Shown: positions 26,699 to 35,700 of the stretch, one piece after another
How positions within the stretch are numbered: position 1 is the stretch's first letter
How the letters are laid out: each line of letters begins with the position of its first letter
DNA from: Luteococcus sp048595755
GTDB lineage: Bacteria > Actinomycetota > Actinomycetes > Propionibacteriales > Propionibacteriaceae
DNA: 64,000 nt
Assembly (NCBI RefSeq): GCF_048595755.1
Contig: NZ_CP184360.1
Span: 3,100,001-3,164,000 of the forward strand
Direction of reading: 5' to 3'
Position numbers and translations under genes: made by a program
The notes under the pieces: generated by a model
What the model saw: only the letters and a program-made list of their open reading frames with translations
Told to the model about the DNA's origin: nothing
Databases searched by the model: none

Positions 26699-27772
26699 TC
26701 ACAGCAACCCCACCTCGACGTCGGTGGTCATGGGCCGCAGCGTGTGCTGCGGTGAGTCGGGAAAGTGCACGGTGTAGAGCCGGCTGCCGTAGCGGATCGC
26801 GCGCTCCGCCTGCAGGGCCCGACCCAGCGGCGAATCGTCCAGCGCGGCCACCAGCAGGTAGTCGCGGTGGCTCTCTCTCCAGCCGACGCCACGCAGCAGG
26901 GTACTCAGCAAGCCCGGATCCCCTCCGCGAGCCCAGGGCAGGCAGATGGCTGCCTCATCGGCCACGGCGCCCGGCCGGGGCATCCGGGGCAGGTCCACCA
27001 GGTGCATCGGCAGTCGACGGGCCAGCGACATCGCAGAAGAATAGCTCGTCACCACGTGCTGCTTGTGGTGACGCTGGTCCCACACCGCGCAACCGGCCAG
27101 CGCCCCGCCTCGACGATCGCGCAGCAACCACGCGTCTTGCCCGCCCAGGGCCGGTGGTGCGGTGAGCAGGGCCAGGTCTGCCAACCCGTCGTGTTCACGG
27201 GCCGCCAACAACTCCTCGAGCGAGCCACGGACCAGTCTCAACCGGTCCTGACGCAATTCGGGTGGGCGCCAGTGGCGGTGCAGGGCACAGGTGGTGACAT
27301 GGCCCACCCGGCGGTACTCAGGCATCCCGCGATGGCCCTTCTCCAACAGGGTGATCGCCGCGCGGTTCTCGTCGAGGATGGTGGTGGTGAACAGCTCCAC
27401 CTCGGGAACCTGGCGCTGCAGGAAGCCGTACATCGCGGGCATGGCGGCCAGGGCCAACGGACTGCGTCGAAAGCGTGGGACCACCTTCAGCCCCGTCAGG
27501 TAGCCGACGGTGACCATCCTTCCAGCCACCACGCTGGGCCGGATGACGCAGGCCCCCATCCCCACCGGCGAACCGGAGGCCGCCTCCCGCACCAGCGGAA
27601 CCACCACTCGATCCCCCTCCTGCCCCAGGGAGGCCAGTGGATTGCTCCCCCGGCGAAAGCTGACCGCAATGCGGCCGGGGAAGCCGTCGTCGCTGGCATA
27701 GATCGCCGCCAGGTCCGCGGCGTCGTCGGGCCCGGCCAGCTCCACCTGCAGGCCGCGCCCTGCACTCACCAC
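26699..27772 (-). CDS. GNAT-like acyltransferase, last gene of the radical SAM/GH3 cluster
   Basis: A 357-residue protein whose N-terminal half looks like a GNAT domain: LAAIYASDDGFPGRIAVSF, then GRMVTVGYLTGLKVVPRFRR (a strand leading into a basic CoA-type loop) and LFTTTILDENRAAITLLEKG. The C-terminal half may be a second, degenerate GNAT domain ending in RAIRYGSRLYTVHF. The GTG at 27772 lies 4 nt after the stop of the radical SAM gene. It converges on the LysR gene with 4 nt between and no terminator. It may transfer an acyl group to a product of the cluster; specificity is unknown. Confidence 0.7.
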   Translation of the reverse strand: MVSAGRGLQVELAGPDDAADLAAIYASDDGFPGRIAVSFRRGSNPLASLGQEGDRVVVPLVREAASGSPVGMGACVIRPSVVAGRMVTVGYLTGLKVVPRFRRSPLALAAMPAMYGFLQRQVPEVELFTTTILDENRAAITLLEKGHRGMPEYRRVGHVTTCALHRHWRPPELRQDRLRLVRGSLEELLAAREHDGLADLALLTAPPALGGQDAWLLRDRRGGALAGCAVWDQRHHKQHVVTSYSSAMSLARRLPMHLVDLPRMPRPGAVADEAAICLPWARGGDPGLLSTLLRGVGWRESHRDYLLVAALDDSPLGRALQAERAIRYGSRLYTVHFPDSPQHTLRPMTTDVEVGLL

Positions 27773-27776
27773 GGCC

Positions 27777-29120
27777 TCACTTGGGCCACTCGTCAAGGTT
27801 CTGGCCCAGCGGGACGGCGAACTTCTGGTCCACCTCCCGGCCGATCCGGGCATTCATCATCCAGTAGATCGGCCAGGCCGACAACCGTCCCCGTCGCCCG
27901 GCGGTGATCCCGCGACGCAGCGTCGAGGCCGGTGACATGAAGCTGTTGCGCGCCTGGCGGCAACGTTCGGCCACCTCTCCCGGGTCCATCCCCACCGGCT
28001 GGTAGGCCAGCTGGCCGTAACTGTGGGCCGAATCCAACCACCACTTCGGGGACAGCAGCCGCCCCTCGGCCTCCAGCCGGGTGTAGAGCCGGGTGCCGGG
28101 GAAGGGCAGCAGGTGGTTGAAGGCGGCGGTGTGGAACTGGGCGCGCCGGGCGAACTCCAAGGTGGCGTCGAAGGTCTCGGGTGTGTCCCCGTCGTAGCCC
28201 AGCACGAAGGTGGCATAGATCCCGATCCCCGCGTCGTGGATCTGGCGGACCAGCTGCTCGCGCTCGCCCAGTGCCGTCGACCAGCGCTTGCCCATCGCCT
28301 TCAGGCTGGCGGGTTCGACGGATTCGAAACCCACAAGGATCAGCTCGCAACCGGCGGCCTTCAGCGCCGCCAGCAGCTCCGGGTCCTTGGCCATCTCCAG
28401 GGTGCCCTGCGCCGCCCACAGCACCTTCAGCGGTTGGATCAGGCGACAGATCTCCAGGATGTGCTCCCGGTGGGCGATCAGGTTGTCGTCCACCAGGAAG
28501 AAGGTCTTGTGCGGGGCCTCGGCGACGTCGCGCGCGACCGCCTGCGCCGAGCGTGGATGGTAGTGGGCCCCGTAGTAGCCGGCGATGGCGCAGAACTCAC
28601 AGAAGTGGCCGCAGCCTCGGCCGGTCTCCACCAGGGAGATCGGCAGGTATTTCTTGCCGGCCAAGATCGAGCGGTCCGGCGGCAGGTCGAAGCTGCCCTC
28701 GGCGGGGCTGACCCCGCCGTCGTAGCGCGGTTTGAGCCGACCGGCGGCGGCATCGGCCAACAGCTCGGTCCAGACCTGCTCGGCATTGCCGGTGACCACG
28801 CAATCGGCGTGTTCGGCCGCCTCCTGCGGCACCAGGGTGGTGTGGTAGCCACCCAGCACCACCGGGATCCCGCGTTCTCGGAAGCGCGCCGCCAGGTCAT
28901 AGGCCCGACGGGCGGTGTAGGTCTCCACCGGGATCGCCACCAGATCGGTGCGGGCCTGGAGGTCCACCAGCTCGATCCGGTCGTCGAACAGTTCGGTCTC
29001 CACCTCGGGTGGGGTGAGTGCCTTGAGCACCGCGATGGTCAGCGGCTCCATCTTCCAGGTGCCGATGTAGCGCTGGCCGGGCTTCTTGCCGATCGCCGGG
29101 ACGATGAAGGTGACCTTCAT
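27777..29120 (-). CDS. B12-binding radical SAM enzyme A
   Basis: A 447-residue radical SAM protein. Residues 1-130 form a Rossmann-like cobalamin-binding domain (MEPLTIAVLKALTPPEVETE, VVLGGYHTTLVPQEA, CVVTGNAEQVW). The [4Fe-4S]/SAM motif is C170-x3-C174-x2-C177 (RGCGHFCEFCAI), followed by the SAM-contacting LILVGFESVEPASL and FVLGYDGDTPETF. This domain order fits the cobalamin-dependent group that includes methylases and ring-forming enzymes (HpnR, BchE). The ATG overlaps the stop of radical SAM enzyme B by 4 nt (29117-29120), so the two are made together. The reaction cannot be assigned from sequence. Confidence 0.88.
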   Translation of the reverse strand: MKVTFIVPAIGKKPGQRYIGTWKMEPLTIAVLKALTPPEVETELFDDRIELVDLQARTDLVAIPVETYTARRAYDLAARFRERGIPVVLGGYHTTLVPQEAAEHADCVVTGNAEQVWTELLADAAAGRLKPRYDGGVSPAEGSFDLPPDRSILAGKKYLPISLVETGRGCGHFCEFCAIAGYYGAHYHPRSAQAVARDVAEAPHKTFFLVDDNLIAHREHILEICRLIQPLKVLWAAQGTLEMAKDPELLAALKAAGCELILVGFESVEPASLKAMGKRWSTALGEREQLVRQIHDAGIGIYATFVLGYDGDTPETFDATLEFARRAQFHTAAFNHLLPFPGTRLYTRLEAEGRLLSPKWWLDSAHSYGQLAYQPVGMDPGEVAERCRQARNSFMSPASTLRRGITAGRRGRLSAWPIYWMMNARIGREVDQKFAVPLGQNLDEWPK

Positions 29121-30481
29121 GAGCCCACTCCCGCCCCTGCTGGCCGACGGTCCACGCGCGGGATGTCGGAGTTGTCGGTCATCACGTCGCGGGTGAACTG
29201 CTGGAACTTCTTGGCATAACCCATGTAGCCGACATTGGTGAGCAGTCCGGGCAGCGGCGCGTGGTCGAAGGGGGCCAACCGCTGCAGCACATTGCGGGTG
29301 CGGTAGGTCTCCTGCCAGGCCCAGACGGTGCCCTCGTACAGCTCGTCGACGCTCATCTTCGCCGGTTGGTAGACCACGTGTTCGACGTCGTACATGGCCC
29401 AGTGCCGCTCGAAGATGCGGCCCTGCTCCTCCAGCTGCGCGTAGTAGGCGGTGCGCGGGAAGGGGGTCAGGATCGAATAGCGCGGCAGGTCCACCTTGAT
29501 CTCCTGCACCAGCTCCACGGTGCGCTCGAAGACGCTCGCGTCCTCGTCGTCGCCGCCGAAGGCGAAGCAGCCCTGCACCGCGATCCCGGCGTCGTGCAGC
29601 TTGGCCATCAGCGCCGGATAGCCGCCCACCTTGTTGACCCGCTTCTTGAAGAACTTCTGCGACTGTTCGTTGACCGACTCGAAGCCGATCAACAGGCCCT
29701 TGCAGCCGCTGCGCTCGAAGAGCTGGATCAGGTCGTCGTCGTGCCCGATGGCCGATGTGACCAGCCCGAACCACTGCTTGCCCAGATGGGACAGGCCGGT
29801 GAAGAACTCCTCGGTGTAGGCCCGGCCGGTGAGCAGGTTCACGTCCGGAATGCAGACATACTTGCCCGGGAGCGCCTCGATCTCGTCGAGCACCTCCTTG
29901 ACGGGGCGCTTGTGCACAGTGGGTCCGAAGGCCGTCGGATAGGCGCAGAAGGTGCACCCCAGGGCGCAGCCGCGCACCACCTCGACGGTGTTGGTGGTGA
30001 TGTAGCGGCGCCTGGCCAGCAGGTCTCGACGCGGGATCGGCCGCCCGACGATGCTGTAGTCAGCGGCCTGGTGGTAGCGGGGCTTGAGCTGACCGGCGAC
30101 GAAGTCCCGGCACAACTGCGGGAAGCTCTGCTCGGCGAAGCCGGTGACCACCGCGTCGGCATGCTGGGCGGCCTCATCGGGCAGCATGCTGGCATGCACC
30201 CCGCCGATCACCACGGTGCGGCCCAGCGCCCGGAAGTAGTCGGCAAAGGCGTAGACCCGCTCCGCGGTGCCGGTGATGGCGGTCAGGCAGATCAGGTCGG
30301 CATCCAGGTCCAGCGGGATCGGCCCGGCCGTCTCGTCGTGGATCACCAGCTCGGCGCCCAGCTCGTCGGGAACCAGTGCCGCCAGGGTGGTGAGGGTCAG
30401 GGGTGCGTAGTGCAAGGTCACCCCGAAGCTCCCGCCGTGGCGGTGCATGGCCCCGGCTGGGGCCAGGAAGGCGATCTTCAT
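29117..30481 (-). CDS. B12-binding radical SAM enzyme B
   Basis: A 454-residue paralogue of enzyme A. The cobalamin-type N-domain contains YAPLTLTTLAALVPDELGAE and VVIGGVHASMLPDEAAQHAD. The cluster-binding motif is C172-x3-C176-x2-C179 (RGCALGCTFCAYP). The barrel continues with GLLIGFESVNEQSQKFFKKR and FGGDDEDASVFE, and the C-terminal region is about 60 residues longer than the barrel needs. It is first of the second half of the cluster, 91 nt after the GH3 gene, and coupled to enzyme A by ATGA. Two different B12-rSAM enzymes side by side suggest two successive radical steps on one substrate (inference). Confidence 0.88.
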   Translation of the reverse strand: MKIAFLAPAGAMHRHGGSFGVTLHYAPLTLTTLAALVPDELGAELVIHDETAGPIPLDLDADLICLTAITGTAERVYAFADYFRALGRTVVIGGVHASMLPDEAAQHADAVVTGFAEQSFPQLCRDFVAGQLKPRYHQAADYSIVGRPIPRRDLLARRRYITTNTVEVVRGCALGCTFCAYPTAFGPTVHKRPVKEVLDEIEALPGKYVCIPDVNLLTGRAYTEEFFTGLSHLGKQWFGLVTSAIGHDDDLIQLFERSGCKGLLIGFESVNEQSQKFFKKRVNKVGGYPALMAKLHDAGIAVQGCFAFGGDDEDASVFERTVELVQEIKVDLPRYSILTPFPRTAYYAQLEEQGRIFERHWAMYDVEHVVYQPAKMSVDELYEGTVWAWQETYRTRNVLQRLAPFDHAPLPGLLTNVGYMGYAKKFQQFTRDVMTDNSDIPRVDRRPAGAGVGS

Positions 30482-30505
30482 GGCGGACCTCCCGCTGTGG
30501 ATCGG

Positions 30506-30521
30506 CGAGGCCGGGGCCTCG
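30506..30521. other. Short palindrome in the only sizeable gap of the cluster
   Basis: CGAGGC-CGGG-GCCTCG forms a 6-bp stem with a 4-nt loop in the 91-nt gap between the GH3 stop (30573) and radical SAM enzyme B (30481). It could attenuate transcription or be chance in GC-rich DNA. Confidence 0.35.
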
Positions 30522-30572
30522 ATGTGGCCCCAGCCTAGGCGGGTAGGCGGTCAGCCGGGCGGCCTTGGTGGA

Positions 30573-32069
30573 TCATTCGACCAGGAAGGCCAGGCTGCCG
30601 CGCGCCAGGGCTGGCGTCTTCACATCCCCCAGCCGCTGACCGGCACGCCGTCGCGCCTCGAGCAGGCGACGATCCGCGTTGGCGCCGGCCACCACGGCAC
30701 GCACCGGCCCCAACTGTCCCAGCCTGCGCGCATGGTCATAGTGGAAATTGCGCCGCAGCAACCGCTCCAACCCCGCCTCGAGGCCGGGACGGGGCTCGCC
30801 CAGGTAGAGCGCGTAGTGGTCCTGTTCCGGCGCGAGCACCGCGAAGCAGTCCACGTCGAGTTCCCGCAGGCAGACCGCGACGAAGGCCTCCGAGAGCTTC
30901 TCCCCCACCAGGTCACTGACCGCGTCACAGCGCCCGACCAGGCGCAGCACGGGCAGCGATCCGTGCCACCCGGTCACCTCCACCTCGTCCCCCAAGCGGT
31001 AGCGGTGCAGGCCGGCCGAGGTGGTCAGCAGCACCTCGTAGCGCTCCCCTTGGCGAAGCTCATGGCCCAGCACCACCCGATCCCCCTGCTTGAACTCGAC
31101 CAGGTGGGAGCGCGCGGCCAGCACCGCGCCGTCGGCCGTCTCGACGGGGATCGACACCACACCCTCGGTGGCCAACAGTCCCTTGGGCTGCAGGCGGGCC
31201 TGCGGCAGCAGTGACTGCAGCTGGCCGGCGGGCCTCGCGGCGTGGGCGTCGGCCCAGCAGGAGACCAGCCGCAGTCTGGGCCAGACCGCCTCCCAGTCGC
31301 CACGAGCCGCGGCGCGGGCCGCCGGGCGTCGGGAGGCCGGCAGCTCGTCGGCGAGGCTGGGCGCCAGCTCCGCGACCTGCTCCAACAGCAGGCTGAGGTA
31401 GCTGGGATTCCAGACCGAGACCAGGCACAGGTCGTCGGCCGCCAGCAGGCCACGGGCGGTGCGCCGGTAGAAGTCCGCCATGGTGGTGCTTCGTGCCACG
31501 CCGGACTCGACGGCGAAGACCCGACGCAGCAGGTGCGCCCGCAGCGCCCCGGCATAGGCGGCATCGTCCTCGAAGCCGATCGGCACCGGGCCGGCGGCCT
31601 GGTGGGAGCTGGCCGCCGCAGCCGGTGTCACCGACCAGTAGCTGCGACCGGTCAGCAACCGCGGATCGGCCACGGCAAGATCGGCCAGCCAGGCACCGAT
31701 GGCCCGCTGGAATTCCCGTTGTGAGCCGCGTGTGGAGGGCACCAGCTTGGTGGCCGCGGTGGATCCCGACGAGGGCTCCAACAACCGGACCCTCTCCCCG
31801 CCCAGGACCTGCTGCTCCCCCATGGCGATCCGCTCCACGTCACCAGCCAGGTCGTCCCAGGTGACGATGGGCACCCGCTCGCGGTAGTCCGCGTGGTTGC
31901 GGATCTGGGCAAAGCCGTGGCGTCGGCCATACTCACTGTCGGCGTCGCGACGAAGGATCCGGCGCAACAGCGCCTCCTGGCTGGCCGCCAGGTCTCGGAT
32001 GCCGAGCAGCCTGGCACGCTCCGGTGCGCCCGCGGCCAGCACGGCCAGGTTCGCGAGCGTGGTGATCAT
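30573..32069 (-). CDS. GH3-family acyl-adenylating (acid-amido synthetase-like) enzyme
   Basis: A 498-residue bacterial GH3 homologue of the ANL superfamily. Plant GH3 enzymes adenylate an acid such as auxin or jasmonate and join it to an amino acid. Nucleotide-binding motif 1 is EPSSGSTAATKLVP (about residues 98-111); SVWNPSYLSLLLEQ, LLATEGVVSIP (the TEG motif), LTTSAGLHRYRLGDEVEV and LVGEKLSEAFV follow in family order. Length is somewhat shorter than plant GH3 (about 600) but usual for bacteria. The ATG overlaps the upstream GNAT-like gene by 4 nt. It probably activates the carboxylate handled by this cluster; acid and acceptor are unknown. Confidence 0.87.
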   Translation of the reverse strand: MITTLANLAVLAAGAPERARLLGIRDLAASQEALLRRILRRDADSEYGRRHGFAQIRNHADYRERVPIVTWDDLAGDVERIAMGEQQVLGGERVRLLEPSSGSTAATKLVPSTRGSQREFQRAIGAWLADLAVADPRLLTGRSYWSVTPAAAASSHQAAGPVPIGFEDDAAYAGALRAHLLRRVFAVESGVARSTTMADFYRRTARGLLAADDLCLVSVWNPSYLSLLLEQVAELAPSLADELPASRRPAARAAARGDWEAVWPRLRLVSCWADAHAARPAGQLQSLLPQARLQPKGLLATEGVVSIPVETADGAVLAARSHLVEFKQGDRVVLGHELRQGERYEVLLTTSAGLHRYRLGDEVEVTGWHGSLPVLRLVGRCDAVSDLVGEKLSEAFVAVCLRELDVDCFAVLAPEQDHYALYLGEPRPGLEAGLERLLRRNFHYDHARRLGQLGPVRAVVAGANADRRLLEARRRAGQRLGDVKTPALARGSLAFLVE

Positions 32070-32764
32070 GGGCCCAAGAGCCGGGCGCGCAGGGCCGGGC
32101 GCAGGTTGCTGGGGCTCAGCCTGGCCAGGCAGACCAGGTCGTGGCCCTCGACATAACCGGGGTTGAGCCGCTCGAAGTGGACCGCGTCGGGGTGCCGGGC
32201 GGTCTGCTCCCGGCGCACGTACTCGGGCCGAAGCCGGTCCTTGGGCGCCCGATAGGCCAGCACTCCCCGGGCGGCGTCGTGCTCGGCGCCGAAGAGCTGG
32301 CTGGCATAGGCATCCATCACCTGCTGTTCCCAGGCGGGCGTGGGGCGTCGCCGGTCGGGGTAGAAGTCGCTGAAGAAGAGCGTCATCATCCGGTAGGTGC
32401 GGTGCCCCTTGCTCACCAGGAACCACCATCTGGACGGCTCCTCCACCACATAGCGCCGGGCGAAGGCCTGGAAGAGGTCCGGGGATCCCCAGTGGTCGGG
32501 ATGCACCACGGTGTCGCCGGAGAAGAGCCCTTCGACCCGTTGCCCCTGCAGCTCGACGTGCACCACCTTCTGGGTGGAGAAGCCCACCAGCCTGCCCGCG
32601 GGGGTCCACAGCAGGATGCACTCGTCCTTGTCCGCCAGGTCCCGGTGGAAGGCCCGCTCGTCGACGCCTTCGTAGACCAGCTGCATCAGCGCGAGCATCT
32701 GGGCGCGCAGCCGCTCGTCGACGGCCCCCACGGCCACCACCTCGCTGCGCAGTGGTCCGCTCAT
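32066..32764 (-). CDS. GNAT-like protein of unknown function coupled to hrpA and GH3 genes
   Basis: A 232-residue protein with a probable GNAT fold: LLWTPAGRLVGFSTQKVVHV, then FSGDTVVHPDHWGSPDLFQA where GNATs bind CoA, and a distinctive block WWFLVSKGHRTYRMMTLFFS. The C-terminal third (YVRREQTARHPDAVHFERLN, GHDLVCLARL) is unlike ordinary acetyltransferases. The ATG overlaps the hrpA stop by 4 nt and its stop overlaps the GH3 start by 4 nt, so it is tightly co-translated with both. It may act on the acyl group activated by the GH3 enzyme; this is inference from position. Confidence 0.7.
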   Translation of the reverse strand: MSGPLRSEVVAVGAVDERLRAQMLALMQLVYEGVDERAFHRDLADKDECILLWTPAGRLVGFSTQKVVHVELQGQRVEGLFSGDTVVHPDHWGSPDLFQAFARRYVVEEPSRWWFLVSKGHRTYRMMTLFFSDFYPDRRRPTPAWEQQVMDAYASQLFGAEHDAARGVLAYRAPKDRLRPEYVRREQTARHPDAVHFERLNPGYVEGHDLVCLARLSPSNLRPALRARLLGP

Positions 32765-35700
32765 CGCGACGCCGACGCCTCGGCGATCGCCTTGCGGATG
32801 CGCTTCGGCGAGACGGTGACGGCCGTGCGCAGCTGCTGCGCGAACTGCTGCACCCGCAGCTCCTCGATCAGGAAACCGATCTCCTCCACGGCTGGGGGCA
32901 GCGGACCGTCGGGCTGGGCATGGCACAGATCGGCGTAGTCGTCCTCCAGTTCGTCCACCACGTCGGCGCGCTGCTGGTCGCGGGTGGGGCTGGCAGCGGC
33001 CGCGGCCAGGCGCAGCGTGATGCCCTTCACGTAGCGAGGCAGGTGGTCGTACCACGGATCGGGGGTGGCGCTGATGAAATTGGTGAAGATCAGGTTCTCC
33101 AGCTGTGCCGTCACGTCGTCCAGGGCCGCACCCGCCGCCGCGCTGCCCATGGCGAGCTTCGCCTCCGTCTGGTTGCGCAGGGTCTGGGCCGCGGTCGAGA
33201 CCACCGCACGCATCGCATCGGCCTGTTCCTGGCGCACGTACAGCGCCAGCTTCTCGTAGGCCTGGGCGTCACGGACCTCGTCGAGTGAGGTGCGGTTCTG
33301 CTGCGCCCACTGGTGGGTCAGGCGCTCGGCCGTCTTGAGCCGGGCATCGGCCAGCAGGGCGGGGACGCTGGCATAGGGCGAGTTGCCCAGGGCCAGCTTG
33401 TCGGCATTGGACAGGTGCCCCACCACCCATTTGGTGGGATCGGGCAGGGTCAGCACGAGCAACCGTCGCAGCCCGCGCGCATGCGAGAGGCTGGCCCGCT
33501 CGGCCGTGTCGAGCACCTCGACGCCAACGCTGCTGCCCTCGTCCTTCAGGGCGGGATGACCGACGGCCCGGGTGCCATTGCGCTCCACCTGCAAGGTGCG
33601 GTCGATGGCCCCCATCGTCCAGCTGGTGGCGCCGGTGACGGCCTTCTTGGCGCTCGCCTTGGTCAGGGTCTGGCTGACCTTGCGCGCCAGGTCCTGGCGC
33701 AGGTCGGAGAAGTCCTTGCTGCGGCGGGTCGGTCGGCCATTCTCGGTGATCTGGAAGGCCACGCGCAGGTGGTCGGGAACCGCCTCGGGATTCCACTGTT
33801 CGGGCGCCACCGTGACGCTGGTGATCTGGCGCAGGGCCCGGCCCAGCTCGTCGCAGAAACGCTTGGAGTGGTCCGCCCCCTGACCGACCTTGGCCATCTC
33901 GTCGAGCCACTCCAGAGCGGCGCGGGCGTGGTTGGGGGCCGGCACGAAGCTGGTGCGCACGCTCTTGGGCAGGGCGCGGATCAGTTCGGTGGCCAGTTCC
34001 TCCCGCAGACCGGGCACCTGCCAGCTGAAGGGTTCGGCCTTGACCTGGTTGAGCTGTGCCAGGGGAATGCTCACCGAGACGCCGTCATGCCCCGATCCGG
34101 GGTCGAAGACGTAGTCGATCGGCAGTTCCAGCTCTCCCCCGCCGCTGGCGGGCACCACCCAGTGGTCGGGGAAGGCATCGGCGTCCACCTCGTCGGCCTG
34201 CGGGGCGAGCAGGTCGTCGAGCTCCATCTCGAGCAGCCGCTTGTCCTTGAGCTGGCGCAACCAGGTGTCCAGGTGGTTGACGCTGACCACCTCGGCGGGG
34301 ATCCGCTGGTCGTAGTAGTCGAAGATCGCCTGGTCGTCGACGGTGATGTCGCGGCGTCGGCTGCGCTCCTCCAGCTCCTCGGCCTGCTCGCGGACCTTGC
34401 GGTTGTGGTGGAAGAAGTGGTGCCGGGTGCGCCACTGCCCTTCGACCAGCGCCGAGCGGATGAAGATCTCCCGGGCCGCCACCGGATCGATGCGGGCATA
34501 GCCGACGGGGCGTTCGGCCACGATCGGGACGCCGTAGAGGGTGACCTTCTCGTAGGCCACCACGGAGCCGGAATTGGTGGACCAGTGGGGTTCGGAGTAC
34601 TGCCGCTTCACCAGGTCACCGGCCACCTCCTCCACCTGCTCGGCGGTGATGGCGGCCACCGTGCGGGCCCACAGTCGGCTGGTCTCGACCAGTTCGACGG
34701 CCATCACCAGCGGCGGCGGGTTCTTGGCCAGCGCAGACCCGGGCTGGATCGCGAAGCGTGCCCCGCGGGCCCCCAGGTATTCGCGCGGACCGGGGCGGCG
34801 ACGCTTGCCATTGCGGTCCTTCTTCGGCTGGTCCTGCTCGCGCAGGTCGGCCAGGCCGATGTGTCCCAGCAATCCCGAGAGCACCGCGGTGAGCACCTTG
34901 TCGTCGGGGGCCGGGCTGGTGTTGCGCTGCAGCCCGATCTCCTTGGAGATGTCACGCAGCTGGGCGTGCAGGTCTTCCCATTCCCTCACCCGCAGGAAGT
35001 GGATGAACTCGTCGCGGCACATGCGACGGAAGGCATTGCCCGAGAGGGCCTTCTTCTGGGCGCGCAGGTAGTCCCACAGCCGCAGCATCGCGATGATGTC
35101 GCCACCGGAGTCGGGCTCGCCGCCGCTGCTGGTCACGCGGTCCGCCGCTCTGGTGTGGGCGGTGTGGCGCTTCGACCCCTCGGGACCCCTCGACAGGCTC
35201 GGGGAACGGGAGTCCGACGAGCTCGGGGCCTCGGGCATCGTCGGGGTCCAGAAGCGACGGTGCAGCTGGTCGGCCTGTTCCCGCTTGTCGCTGGGGCGTT
35301 CCCGAACGTCGGGGATCGCCAGCCCTGCCACCAGCACCTGCATCTCGCGCACGCAGCCCTGGCGTTCGGCCTCCAGCAGCATCCGGCCCAGTCGCGGGTC
35401 GAGCGGGATCCTGGCCAGCCGATGCCCCACCCGGGTCAGGCGAGGGTGCGAATGGTTGCCGGGCTTCAGCGCACCCAGCTCGTCGAGCAGGCGCAGGCCG
35501 TCGGTGATCTGGCCCCGGTCGGGGGCCTCGACGAAGGGGAAGGAGCCGATGTCGCCCAGCCCCGCCTCGGCCATCTGCAGGATGACGCTGGCCAGGTTGG
35601 TGCGCAGGATCTCGGGCTCGGTGAACTCGGGACGGGCGAGGAAGTCCTGTTCGCTGTAGAGCCGAATCGCGATGCCGGGGGCCACACGGCCACAACGGCC

